A stretch of 64,000 nt of DNA, taken from contig JAGGNK010015336.1 of NCBI GenBank assembly GCA_017590115.1, positions 2,277,870 through 2,341,869 of the forward strand, given 5' to 3'. The translations under genes and the position numbers were made by a program. Positions within the stretch are counted from its first letter, which is position 1; each line of letters opens with the position of its first letter. Positions 1 to 12,110 of this stretch are shown here, piece after piece. The notes beneath the pieces are model-generated. The model was given only the letters and a program-made list of their open reading frames with translations. It ran no database searches and was not told where the DNA came from. The DNA comes from Montifringilla adamsi (Eukaryota > Chordata > Aves > Passeriformes > Passeridae).

Positions 1-108
1 AGGATAATGTAAAAACGCTCCTGCAGTGTGGAAGGAGGAAGGAGAGAAAAAGCAGCTTCATGAATATGTGGAATTATTCTGGGAAGCACTCAGGATAATG
101 TAAAAACG
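1..108. repeat. 17-bp direct repeat at the window edge (possible cut tandem duplication)
   Basis: The first 17 bases of the window (aggataatgtaaaaacg) occur again at 92-108, after which the two copies diverge at once. The spacing suggests a 91-bp unit whose first copy is mostly to the left of the window. Confidence 0.5.
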
Positions 109-673
109 AGAGGCATAAAACACTGGCCAGCTGAGACACTAAGAGAGAATTAGATAGCAGACCTGGCAACTCATCCATTTGCACCAGTGTGGCAAATCTT
201 GTGGTTTTTTTGGGAACAAGCAGAGTTACTGGCATTTGACTTTCATCTTGGATTAAGTATCAGGAGGAAAAATGCTGACTTATGTTAAAATGTGTCTGGT
301 TGCAGGACAGATTCAAGGAGATGGATGCTTAAGCACTGGCGTACACAGCCAAGGCTGCCAAGGATACAAATCTCTCAGTGCCCATCCAGTGCCTCGTTAC
401 TGTTCCACCATCCCTGAGAACCTGCCATGGGGAAATACCAGGCTTTCACCTTGCAGCTGCTTTTAACTACAGAGCGAGCAAATCACAGCTGTAAAAGGTG
501 ACAGAAACCCTTAAATTCTCATTCACGTGTTACTGGAAATAAACCTTAAAAAAGCCCACAGAAGACACACGGAATGGTTGGCATTAAACTATTCCAGCTA
601 AGGGAGCAGGAACTGTATGATCCAGTTCTGCTGAAAGGGAAGGGAGCTGGTGGCAGAATACTGTGGTTTGTGC
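109..673. other. No gene or repeat recognised
   Basis: Unique-looking AT-rich sequence. A 64-codon open frame at 272-466 has no recognisable domain and no splice or promoter context. Confidence 0.5.
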
Positions 674-893
674 AGAACTAGGGAAAATGAGAGCTGAAAA
701 TGTTCCCAATCAGAAAAAAACCCACACTTGCATAGCAAGAGTTGCTGTCTCATGCACTGATGGGTGTTTTCAGAGCAGCAGGAGAACTAGGGAAAATGAG
801 AGTTGAAAATGTTCCCAATCAGGAAAAAAAAACCACACTTGCATAGCAAGAGTTGCTGTCTCATGCACTGATGGGTGTTTTCAGAGCAGCAGC
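674..893. repeat. Tandem duplication of a ~109-bp unit (two copies)
   Basis: Copy 1 is 674-782 and copy 2 is 783-893. Both run from agaactagggaaaatgag to a cagagcagcag end. They differ by one C/T change, a G/A change, and the length of an A run (seven against nine), so they are nearly identical and the duplication is recent. No coding meaning is apparent. Confidence 0.93.
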
Positions 894-2040
894 AATGCAT
901 ATTTAAACACAAGAAGTACCTTCCTCAGATATTTTTTTTAAAGACTATTTAACTATGAAGGAAACAAAACTGGTTTTAGTCAATGAGGACAGAGATGGAA
1001 TGGACAAAACTCTTAACACTGGAAATAGAACTGCAACTTAAAATGTTTTCATTAAGAACAGCACTGGAAATAAATTGCTGCATAGAGAGCTAATTAAAAA
1101 GGAACTAATAAATTCTATAGATGTAAATATAATGCATTTTTTTCATCCATCTGGGCTCTAGCTGTTGTTAACTCTGGGTGATGCTGGTTTTACATACATA
1201 TGCTGGTGTTATTCCTACAGATGGTGCCAGGGCTGAGGCACAGGATGGAAGGAAGCTTCACTTGTTTGCTTTGCTTACACTCTAGCAGTCAGTGCTGGAT
1301 TAATGCAAACCCTAATCCCATCAGAAAAGAGATATTTTAGTAGACACCAGGGAGACTAATGCAGTTGATCCCTGCTTATGGCAGGAAAATGCACACATGT
1401 CAGGGATTTCACTCTGATATTTGTGGATAACCTTGATAAATCTTTTGGACACCTCCTCATTTGGACCTTAGTGGGCTGTTCATAAATAAGGGTGAAAATA
1501 GCTGAGTTGACTTTCCTTTTGATCTCTTCCACCATTCTTCCAGTGTGGGTGGGTGAAACATCCTGCCTAGTGGATGTTTATTTCCTTTTCTACTGTTCCA
1601 GATTAGTCAATATGGAATATTATGGATGAGATTCCTTTCATTCAAATTCAAATGTTCCAGATCAACACAAATCACCCTCTTTTCTCTTTAGAAATGAAAG
1701 AGGACAGTCTGGCTCATGTTTAACAAATCTATTCAATAGCTAAAGAAAAAAAATATCTATGCATTAGCCTGAAAGGGAACATCAAGTGACAAGTTCAGGT
1801 TTAGCTGTCTAAACTTCAGTGACAGTAATCTCATCTTTCTTTTTTATAATATTCCAGTGCTGAAGTAAATATTTCTTTACTACCTTATTCTGTTCACAGG
1901 TTTTTATGGTTTGCCTTGTATATTTTTTTGTATAAATAAATTTTCAAGGACCAGATAAAAGAGTGTATCTTTTACCACTAGTAAAAAAAAAAAAAACACT
2001 AGTATCAGGAAGAAGCCTTTATTCATAATGTGCCTTGTAA
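894..2040. other. No gene recognised
   Basis: AT-rich non-coding sequence with short A runs, including a 14-A run at about 1983-1996 flanked on both sides by cactagt. No exon-like or transposon-like segment was seen. Confidence 0.5.
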
Positions 2041-2148
2041 TTTTCCTTCCTTCCTTCCTTCCTTCCTTCCTTCCTTCCTTCCTTCCTTCCTTCCTTCCTT
2101 CCTCCCTTCCTCCCTTCCTCCTCCCTCCCTCCCTCCTTTTTCTTTTTT
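2041..2148. repeat. (CCTT)n pyrimidine tract grading into CCT/CCCT repeats
   Basis: About 15 units of ttcc run to about 2103, then cctcccttcc and ctccctccc variants, then T-rich sequence. The plus strand is almost pure pyrimidine. An open frame reading Pro-Ser-Phe-Leu repeats crosses it only because the repeat lacks stops. Confidence 0.93.
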
Positions 2149-4752
2149 AATGTACACACAAATCTGGATTCCCATTTTCATATGGAATCCAGATTATCTT
2201 CATTTTCTTGGGAAGCATTATTGGAAATAACCAATAAGTATCAACTCTCATGTTAGATCTTACTGGGACCCATCTAATTAAAGCCTTATAAATTCTTTAG
2301 TCACTGCATGGATACAATTCCCATCTTGTTTCCCCCATAATGTTTGTGCACAGAAAAGCAATCCTATCCTCCAATACGTATGTTCTCCTGCCATACTCAC
2401 CAAAAATGAATAAAATAAAACCCACAGGTTGAAGGGATGAATAGAAAAATATTTCAAAGAAAGATCTCCGAGTTACTGAGCAAGATACAATGTCAGAACT
2501 CCCTGAGCAGGAAATAATCAGAAGCTTGGACAGTGCCCAGGGAATTTTTAATGTACATAATTTGTTTTACTCTTCCTTGAGTACTTTTCCTTGTTCATGG
2601 GTACTGTTGGAGACAGTGAAGGGGTGAAATATTTTGTGCTGGCCAGGCTGGGTGTCCTAAAATTTCCAAAATCAGCTGTGTCAGATTTATCAGGGTGCTG
2701 CATCCATTTAACTCCTCCCTGTTTATTATCGCTGCTGGGAAGAGTAGCACTAAAGGGATTATGCGGAGCTCCAGAAGTGTCTCCATTTTCTTTTGGAAAG
2801 AAACAGGAGTTTGTTGGGGAGGGAAGATAATCATGAGTAATCACTGAATAGTCAGCTATACATTACATATTCTGCATCATGCCTCTGGTTCCATTTCTGG
2901 GAGCAGAAATGATTAAGATTTTACTTATTCCTTAGCATGTCGTGCTATAAGGGATTAAGAGAGAAAATAGGGGAGATGAAGTATTTAAGGGCTCCAGTAG
3001 ACAGAGAGAAAGCTTTTGGGTATCAAAAAAGCTTTTTTTACAGCTCAAGTCTATTAGACAAGAGGCAAAGGAACAAAAAAAAAAAAGGATATCTGTTTTA
3101 ACAGGTCTTGTATAATACAGTGACTGAGGTGCTTAACATAAAAGTGAAAAACTAGAGTAGAAAACATACAAGATAGAAAATTCCAGAGAGTTAGTGTGAA
3201 TCCATGGAATAGAAATTTTTGAGTTTTCTTTATGTCTCTGTAGTTGTTTAAAAAGCAGAATCATTTTGGTAGTTGATGTACAGCCTTCTCTGTCCAGCAC
3301 AACCAAGGTCTCCAAGACAGTGATATTTAGCAATGAATTTTGGGACTTCCCATGGACTTTTTCAGAAGGCTTTAACTGCACATCATATTTAACAGTTCTG
3401 AACAAAAGCCTACACCTCACACGCACCAAGCAAGTGGAGATCCTTTCCCCTCAGATACTGAACTTTCCTCTTAACAAGCATAACAGCAACACTGAAAAAC
3501 CAAGCAACCAATCAAACTAAAAAATCAAAGGCGTAATATTTATGGTTCACCTGCAGCTGGCAGCAGCTGGAAGAATCAGAACAAACCCAAACTACACTTT
3601 GCCAAGTGTTTTTTAAGATGTTTTTTGCCTTCTCTGCACTGGGTTCCTAGCTTGGAATTCCTTCTTTGGAGGTGGCAGATTCCTGCAGCAAGACACCCCG
3701 GCCCATCACTGGAAGTGAGACCTCAAAGCACACAATCCCTGCCTGTATTTCCCCCTCAATAAAACTGTAGTGCAGCTGCACCTGGAAATAAAGAACTCCT
3801 CCTCCTCTGCAGCAGGTGGAGCCCAGAGCACACCCTTGTCTGCAGCAGCAGAGATGAGGTTGGAAAGACTCCTCCACAGGAGGAGGGATCACACACATTT
3901 GGGAGAACACTTTGCCTGTTATCCCCAACTCTGAGGATGAAGGAGAAGTGAATCATTATGAGAAGGAGGAGAACACTCATTTAAACATGTCAGGCTGTGA
4001 TTTAGACCAGCTTCATCCTTGTCCTTTGGTGAGGAGTAGTAAATATTTTAAGGGGAAACAGCGATGCTACTTAAAAAGCACTTACCTAATTAAACCTCAA
4101 GTGCAGGAATCTTTATTCTGCAGAGCTGCACTCTGTGATGCTCAGCACCTCAGGCTATACCTCAGCCATATGGCACTTTAATAGGCACTAGCAGAGGGAG
4201 CCCTTTTTATATTTTAACAGATGGGTGCAAGCTACTGGGGTTGGAGCAGAGGGCAGAATGAAAGGAAATGTAAGGGAAAAGAATAAAGAAAAAGTTCAAA
4301 TAATGAATTCTTATTGAACTCTTCCACTCCTGCTTGAAACAGCTTGAGGTCTTGTTTCTTTCCTAGAAGGAGCTTCTGTTGTTTGCAACCCTTTGGACTC
4401 AGACTCGCTGATCACAAACCATTTCACAGCAGATTTACCGTGTGAGGCATTGTCCTTGCAGCAGAAATACCACTGCTGATTTCAGAGTCTGCTGGCCCAA
4501 CAATACCTGCATGAGTTTAGGAGTAGGATTGAAACTTTTATAGTGTTTCCTCTGCTCTACCTCTGCCCCTGTATATTGCAGTCTCAACAAGTTTGGGCTG
4601 AATCAGAAAATGACTAGAAAACTTCAGAAGGTGAAGTCAGTGCAGACATATTGCTGGGGAAACAGGGTAAAGAGATTCCAAGAAAAGAGTCAGAAATGGG
4701 AGGCCTATTTGAAAACAACTGATTTATTGAAACATTTAGCTTTCAGATAGGT
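2149..4752. other. No gene recognised
   Basis: Mixed AT-rich sequence. Overlapping open frames at 2548-2844 lie on both strands in several frames, as expected by chance, and show no domain. Nothing repeat-like was recognised. Confidence 0.45.
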
Positions 4753-5357
4753 CCTGATCTTTTGGCCAAGAAGACCAATGGGATCGTGGGATGCATCAGG
4801 AAGAGCATTGCCAGCAGACCGAGGGAGGTGATCCTGCCCCTCTGCTCAGCCCTGGTGAGGCACATCTGGAGTGCTCTGTCCAGCTCTGGGCTCCTCAGGA
4901 CAAGGCAGACATGGGGCTCCTGGAGCAGGTTCAGGGAAGGGTTATAAGGCATGGGATGGAGCATCTTTGATAAGGAAAGGTGAGGGAGTTGGGGCTCTTC
5001 AGCCTTGAGAAGAGACAACTTAGAGGAGACCTCATCCCTGTCTGTCCTTTTCTGCAGGGAGGGGTCAAAGGAGGGCCCAGGCTCTGCTCTGTGGAGTCCA
5101 GCAATGGGACAACAGGAATGGGCAGGAACTGATCCCACAAAGTTCCACCTGAACGTGAGGCAGAACTTCCCTGGGCAATGACCAAGCCCTGAACAGATTG
5201 CCCAGAGAGGGTGTGGAGTCTCCCTCCCTGGAGATATTCCAGAACCCTCTGGACACAATCCTGTGCCCTGTGCTCTGGGATGGCCCTGCTGGAGCAGGGA
5301 GGTGGCACCAGGTGACCCCAGTGTGGTCCCTTCCAGCCTGACCCATTCTGGGATTCT
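4753..5357 (+). mobile_element. CR1-like LINE, 5'-truncated 3' end, sense on +
   Basis: This matches the avian CR1 3' region: 'gggatgcatcaggaagag', 'ccagcagaccgagggaggtg', 'cctgcccctctgctcagccctgg', then the 3' UTR to 'ggtcccttccagcctgaccc' and 'attctgggattctgtg'. It keeps the last codons of the reverse-transcriptase frame in decayed form plus the UTR. A 221-codon frame on the opposite strand is a chance antisense frame across it. No intact protein remains. Confidence 0.9.
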
Positions 5358-7114
5358 GTGTGCACTGGTAAGACTGTGGTTTTTAACTGCAGCAATTGCA
5401 TTCAGCAAATAAGACTATCAGCCAAAGTGACCACAGGGCTAAAGGATGATTTTTCTGGTGAGGTTGTTACATGGTTTAATGTTTCCCAAATCTGTTTGGA
5501 TGGCTGCCATTTCATAGCTTTGTTGCTTAACCCCAAACACTGTGTGATGCCTGTCTCACCTTCCTGTCTTTCCTTGACTGTGCTTCCATAAATACCATTC
5601 CTTCCATCCCATGCATTTTTTCCCCACTTCACAGGGCAAGTTTAATTTGTCCCAAAAGGCCTGTAGCAAGTTTTTACCCTCTGGGGATTGATAGGGACCC
5701 CATTCTAGGGAGCTCTGATACAGAGTGGCTGCATCATCCAATGTAGCACTGCAGATAATTCTGCCTGCTGATATTCCTGCTCCATTTCTGGGACTGCATC
5801 ACCCAGGGTGAAGCACCTGCAGCGGCTCAGTTTTCCTTCTGCAAGGGTACAGAACATGCAAAGTATTTAATGTGTGCTGTTGATAAAACACTCTGTGTGT
5901 TACCTTGTTCTACAAAAACTGTGAATCCATTAAATGTGTTAAATATTTATTTAATCAGTGATTTTCCTCTATTTGTTCCATCTTCCAGTGTCCATTGGTG
6001 TACCATAAAAAACAATGTTCTGTGAATGTGTTCTCAGAGCATTAATTCCTTTATTGAGAAAATCTCTTGTTATTTTATTCCTCCATCTGAATTCCTTATT
6101 AAGAAAATTATAATTAATGTAGAGTTTTTATTTTCATTATTATTCATCACTCTCTGCAACAGTTCAGTATTTTAAAAAGGCAGAACTGGATGTTTCCAAC
6201 AAAGCAAAGATTTCATATTGGATTTCTACTGAATTTTAACTGCAAGAAATAAAAAATGAAAATGTTTATGAATATTTCCAATTGTATTTCCCAAACTATC
6301 TGTAGATCCATGTCAGATTTGAATGTCTGTGTGAGAAAATTAGATCTACTCACGGCTGCCACACTGGAAGTATTTTGATGGGCCTAGCAGGTCATGCCAG
6401 CCATGACATCAAATTTTATTCTTATTTTATTCTTAGAACATTATCAATTCTTATATTAAATTTTCCTCTTATTTAACACACTTAAGACTTTTGACTAGAA
6501 CGACCTGGTTTATATTTTTAGGGGGTTTTTTGTTTTGTTTTGTTTTGTTTGTTTGTTAGTTTCTTCCTATGTGGCCAGGCTTGTTTTGGTCAAGTTTTAC
6601 CTAATAATTGAGAAGTAATTCTCATGGATCAGCTGTACACAGGGGTGGGATATTCTAAGTACAGCATGGGGTTCATGCAGTCAATAACAGAGTTTCAGCA
6701 ATGAACCTTTTTTTTTTTTGGAAGGGGAACTTTTTTTTTAAGCTTTTCTAGCTAATCCAAAACAGTGCAAACTGAAAGGAAGAAGCTTTTCCAACTGGAA
6801 ATTGAGAAAACAGCTGTGATGAACCCTCTGTTAGGAAACTGGAGAGGGTTGCACCATCTTTGGGAAGTTGGCTGTAAAACTGCTGCAAACACACTTGGTG
6901 CGGTTCTCACATTAGAAACATTTTATGCTTAATGTAATTCAGTTTATGGCCCCAATGCACTGCAAGAGTGGTGTAAATTGGCATTAAAGTTAATGAGAAT
7001 TAGGCCTAGGGAGTCTAATATTTGCTTTCTACAGTGTTTGAAATTACTTCTGTTGTTCTACAGCAATGTTTAAAAGTCATCACAGAGACATCATCAATAA
7101 AAAAATCTTGGGTC
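5358..7114. other. No gene recognised; T-rich simple sequence near 6526-6560
   Basis: AT-rich non-coding DNA. A short (gtttt)n/(gttt)n stretch lies at about 6529-6556 and T runs at about 6708-6740. The open frames at 5358-5741 are small and overlapping on both strands, with no domain. Confidence 0.45.
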
Positions 7115-7160
7115 ACATCCATCCATCCATCCATCCATCCATCCATCCATCCATCCATCC
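7115..7160. repeat. (ATCC)n microsatellite
   Basis: About eleven uninterrupted atcc units. An open frame reads it as Ile-His-Pro-Ser repeats; this is not evidence for a gene. Confidence 0.95.
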
Positions 7161-9242
7161 AAGAGAAATGCACTGCAACATTTGATACATTTGATTTAAT
7201 TACAAGCAGGCTTAATTTGGCCTTTTAAATGTAGATGTGGATACAGTACTTCCTATAAATCCACACTTTTCAATCATTTAAAACCATCAACATTTTATTC
7301 AAAAGTAAAAGTTTTCATGAGCCTCATTTCACATTTCTTCTGTGAGTAAAAAATGATGCAAGGATAACAATGATAAATGTAAATAGCGCATCATGAATAA
7401 GTTTCAAAATGCTGACAGAAAATATTTGCCCTTGCATGAAAGAAATGCTTTGGGAAAACAGAAATAGAGATTTCCTTTACCTTCAAATGTAATAACCTTT
7501 TTAATGACTTGGGAGCCATCTGATTGTTTGTTATAAAACTCACTCTTTCTGCTTATGTAGGGATTTTGTTTATTATTATGGTAGTATTTGTCTTTCTCTA
7601 TCCGAAATTGGTTGGTGCCCAAAGGAAAGCATTAAAAAAGAATTCACAAATTTCTGATATTTCATCATTTCAGTTATATTTTAGCAAATATTCAGATCTC
7701 TGAGGTACTCTCAGAGCTGTGTTTTGCAGTGGTGTTATAATTCTATGAGGCAGAAATCCAAGAATACAAATGCATTGAGACTGTTCTTTTTAGGAGGAAA
7801 AATCTGTATGACTACAAAAAAAGCAATTGCAATCCATGCAGATACTCTTTGCATTTTCTCACTAAAAATGATTTTTTTTTAATATATATATTCTTTACAT
7901 TAACTTAAGTTCTTTTATTTATTGAAATTTCATAGATATTCATGGTTCATGTCTCTATGGTATAGAAACTCTGTTGAAGAAACAGTTTTTACATAGACTA
8001 TTTAAATTTGAGATAACTGACAATGTGAGAAAATATGTCTCATGGGAATCTCAATCTCTGCAAACTTCATTGACAAAATTATATGCTCCAGGCTTAATGT
8101 TTCTTCCAGGTAATTAAAAAAGTACACATAGCGATCCCAAATCCAGTAAAGAAAAGGTAAATTCAAAATATCACCTCCAACATACTTTGAAGTATAGTCC
8201 AGAAAACCATGCAAAACCATTTAACATAATCTTTTAACATAAACCAGGAGTATGTGTTTTGGAAACTTGAGGAATTCTGACTCACTACTCACAGAGTTTG
8301 AAATCAAAACACACATAAATATATTTTGTAGCTACGGCTATTTTTTGGGGGGTAGTCATTACAGAGGATGTCTTAATAAAGGACTTGAAGACAAATGGGA
8401 AATAGATTTCCTTCTCTTTCCCTTTGCAGGGAAGAAGGCAGAAATGCCAAGGTACACTTACTGCCTTGAAAAACAAAGGCTGACAATTAACATTTCTGTT
8501 TAGAAGTTGGTGTAATTTTCTCCATTCCAGTATGCACTAATTAGCTCTGGAAATGCAAAACACGTTTGTGTAATTTTGTGAATTCTCATTTTCTAAACTT
8601 TGCAATCAGGAGGACAGAAATTCCTATTAATGCCAATCTTTTTGCTTAATGCTTTTCTCTTTTGATTCTTATTTGTTTCCTTGTTTTGTTTCAAAGGACT
8701 GCCAGTGAAAGATCTACACTTTGTAGAAACTGTTTCTAGAGGGAATAGAGGAATTTCCAAACTCTATAAAATCACACTTCTTAATGTAAAGGAAGAGAGA
8801 AAAAAGGAGAGTTTGCTGAAGCAAATTATCCCTTGAAAAATTCAGAACCACATGGGCTACCCTCAACATCAGCAGAACATCACATTTCAACATAACCATA
8901 AAATATTCTAGAAAAAAACCCCAAATCTTCCATCACCAGCACACCCATCTCCTTCTGCCATATGCCATTTCCCTTCTCCTATTTGCATTTAAAAGTCTTC
9001 TACTGAAGTTCCTTCATATCATACTTGGGGATGAGACCTCAGAATAGACAGCTTGAAAAGAAAACCTCTGTCACAGGCCCTGGTGTCACATGCCAGGAGT
9101 GCTTTGGGGAGGTGAAGCTCATTTGAAGGTGACAGTCCTGGTTCTGCTACTCTCTCTTGCTTTCCAGCCCTGCTCACAGTGTGCCATGAAGCCTTGAACC
9201 CTTGCATTTTTTAGCCCATGGACTCTAAATATGAACTGTGTT
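7161..9242. other. No gene recognised
   Basis: AT-rich sequence with a short (AT)n run near 7880-7890. Small open frames on both strands (for example 8002-8220 and 8252-8503) have no domain, and no neighbouring frames that could form a spliced gene. Confidence 0.45.
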
Positions 9243-9490
9243 CACAGAATAAGAGAATCAGAATGGTTTGGGTTGGAAGGGACCTTAAAGATAATTTCAT
9301 TCCTCCCCCTGACATGGGCAGACACTTTCCACCGTCCCAGGTTGCTCCAAGCCCTGTCCAACCTGGCCTTGGACACTTGCAGGGATGGGGCAGCCACAGC
9401 TTCTCTGGGCAACCTGTGCCACCCTCTGAGTAAAGAATTTTTCCCCTATTTAATCCAAACCTACTGTCTCTTAGTTTGAAACCACATTCT
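9243..9490 (-). mobile_element. CR1-like LINE fragment, antisense
   Basis: On the plus strand it begins with the reverse of the CR1 3' end (agaatcagaatggtttgggt, ttggaagggacct) and continues through the conserved 'gatggggcagccacagcttctctgggcaacctgtgcc' region to 'taatccaaacctactgtctcttagttt'. Only UTR and terminal sequence remain. Confidence 0.92.
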
Positions 9491-9590
9491 ATAAATTATA
9501 CAAGCCATGTCCAAACGTAAACGAAAACTCACTGGGAAGTTGGGCTCTTGCCTTATCTCTGAGCCCTATCTTGCTACTCTTGTTTTAGGG

Positions 9591-9676
9591 ACGGAATGGG
9601 ATGGGATGGGATGGGATGGAATGGGATGGGATGGGATGGGATGGGATGGGATGGGATGGGATGGGATGGGATGGGC
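9591..9676. repeat. (ATGGG)n pentanucleotide array
   Basis: About 16 units of atggg with one variant (atgga) early in the array. It sits between two antisense CR1 fragments. Gly-Met-Trp-Asp peptide frames through it are a consequence of the repeat. Confidence 0.95.
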
Positions 9677-9821
9677 AACAAAATGCAGAAAGACTTCATG
9701 GAGCCTGAGGTGACAAACTGAAAAGTCCAGGTCTCACTTAAGTGTTATACAGCATGGAGCACTTAGAATGATCAAAAAGCTTTAGTGATGTTCTGCCAAG
9801 AGGTAATGACCCCAAATTGAT

Positions 9822-10030
9822 TTAGGATCATGGACTATCTCAAGTTGGAAGGGGCCCATATTAAAACCAAACTATCTGACTAAAAGCTTTGTCCACACCT
9901 TTCTTGAACTCTGACAGACTTGGTGCCAGGACCACTACGCTGCTGAGTCCAGCAACTGACCTGCCTCTCAGTGAAAAACCTGAAAATGTCTTTTATCCTA
10001 ATGGAATACCTTCCAATCCTGCTGGATGAA
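9822..10030 (-). mobile_element. Old CR1-like fragment, antisense
   Basis: Recognisable blocks: 'ctcaagttggaaggggcc', 'gaactctgacagacttggtgcc' and 'accttccaatcctgctgg'. It is more diverged than the 9.2-kb copy and appears to be a different CR1 subfamily. Confidence 0.7.
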
Positions 10031-11999
10031 GGTGTGATGTGACTTGCTGGGTTTCCTTAAAGGCTATAAATAAATGCAAATTGTGGGGTGCTTTCCGCTT
10101 CTTTTCATAAAACATTTGGAAGGCAGAGAGAACAGACAGTCTAATTCTGTTTCAACAGTGGCTTGTTATGTATGAAGTCATTAGGAACAATTAAGTGATA
10201 ATGCTGAACATTTTAATAATGGAATTAGAAACCTGAGAAAGTACAGGAAGTGTATAATCTACGTAATTTGGGTCCCAATTCACCCGGTTCTGCTGCTGCT
10301 ACTGCTCTGTGTAGCTTCATCACAGCAGGCTGTGCTCTCTGTGGCCTCCACCTTGGCCCAGTGGGCAAGACTTTGGAATTCAGCTCCCTGTGTGGGAAAA
10401 AATAAAAACTCCTTGGATTTTAATATTAAATCTAGCTGGTAATGGGCTGTATTTGGTTTGTGCTCAGAAAAGAAAGTCACATTTTTTTTCAAAATCACAA
10501 AAAAAAAAAAAAATCAGGAAAAAGGAGAGAACAAAAAACATTATTTACAGCTTGAAATGAAATTTTTGGGATAACTCATTCAAATACCCTTTTGAATATT
10601 GAGCCAGTAATCTTGCAAAGATGGGAAAAATGTGTCACAAAATTGCTATCTTTTTTTATCCCTATTCTGCTAGCTGCAGGTAATGTGATCAGCCTTTGTG
10701 GAGTGCAGGACAGGGATCTCTCGGTTATTTTAGACCTTTTAGAGGATGCACACAAATTCAGCTTTTGATTCAAGCTCTGGAAAAAAAGAAGTTTGTTTCT
10801 AGTGTCCACAGCTTCACTCAGTCCTTCTGGCACCAAACACCAACCAGCTGCAAAGTTCATTAAAAAACAATATTCTGTCATGAATGGTTACATCAGTACC
10901 CAAGCTGAAGCCAGTCAGCAATGGGACTTTTTTTTTTATTCTTTTATTATTATTTTTTTTAAAGAACAGAAAAACAACAACAACAACAAAAAAAAAGTCA
11001 GAAATTTAGCCAGATGAATATTTCATCACCCAGTTTACTTCTCCGCTTTGAACACAAATTGATGCTTCAGCAGGACTTCAAGGCAGGCAGCCACCTACAG
11101 AACTTCCCCAGGCAGAATTATATGTACTTTTTGAAGTTAAACAGAAATAAGACAGTGACAATTTTTTCCGTTTTGTTCCCCTAATTGCCAGACAAAGTGC
11201 AATTTTCTGTTCTGTTCTATCAACCAGATGCCCTTGTCATCCACCATCGAGCTACTGTAATGGAACTTGACGGCCTCTTTGTTGTTTCTCACTGCATTTG
11301 TGTGACTCACTGCTCAAAATAAAATGTACTAAGAATACCAAAGGTATTGTCATAGAAAAGTTGTGAAATTCCTTTCATCTAATTGCTTTCAGCTGTTGGG
11401 GTTTGTTTTGTTTTGTTTTTTGTTTTTGTGGTTTTTTGGGTTTTTTTGCAGGGCTGGGGCTTTTGAAGTTGTCTTGATATGCTGTGAGCACTCAGCCATG
11501 GGGTTATGTACCAGACAACACATCAGTTTGCAGAAGAAATCCTCCTAAAGGTAAAGTCTTCCAAGGTGCTTTGGCACCTAAAGCACCAAGTGCAGACCTG
11601 AGAAAACTTCTCAAAAATATGAAAGATTCAGGATTGCTTTTAAATACTTTACTCAGTTGAAAAGCTTTCCAGAAATGAAAAATGGCCACAAATTACCCCA
11701 GAGCACTACAAATCAGCTGAAGTTGTGGTGCTCACCACTCAAGGCATTCAAGCACCACAAAAGGTTAAAAAGAAAGGTAGGAATTGTGCCATTGGTTCTT
11801 GAAGCCAGAACACACAGGTGAGTGTCAGTGGGACAAATTCCTGCAATTTGTTAAGAATTGAGAAAGCAAATCAGCCATTCCATGACTGCTTTACAGCTCC
11901 ACATCAGTAAAAGCCTCAGACCAGCTTTCATTTGTGAGGCCAATCCAAGCCTGAGAGAGAAGTTTCACTTGGAAAGATAATGACACATTAAAAATTGGA
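10031..11999. other. No gene recognised; A/T runs
   Basis: Includes a 15-A run at about 10499-10513, T/A-rich sequence at 10928-10995, and a G/T-rich stretch at about 11398-11450. Short open frames are not supported as genes. Confidence 0.45.
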
Positions 12000-12110
12000 A
12001 TGGAATGGAATAGAATAGAATAGAATAGAATAGAATAGAATAGTTCAATAGGAATGAGCCTACAATGACCATCCAGCCCAAGGGATTTATTTTAAAGTTC
12101 AGATCACTTT
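12000..12110 (-). mobile_element. CR1-like 3' end with an expanded pentanucleotide tail
   Basis: A run of tggaa then tagaa units (about 12000-12042) leads into 'tagttcaataggaatgagcctacaatgaccatcca', which resembles the 3' end of a songbird CR1 read backwards. On the sense strand the array is (TTCTA)n, so it can be explained as growth of the short attcta tail motif that CR1 elements carry. The body is very short and diverged. Confidence 0.6.

Noticed and set aside
2030..2230. Pro-Ser-Phe-Leu repeat peptide
   Set aside because: It is a translation of the CCTT simple repeat.
4743..5408. 221-codon open frame on the minus strand
   Set aside because: It is antisense to a CR1 3' end on the plus strand and overlaps other frames there; the sequence similarity explains it fully.
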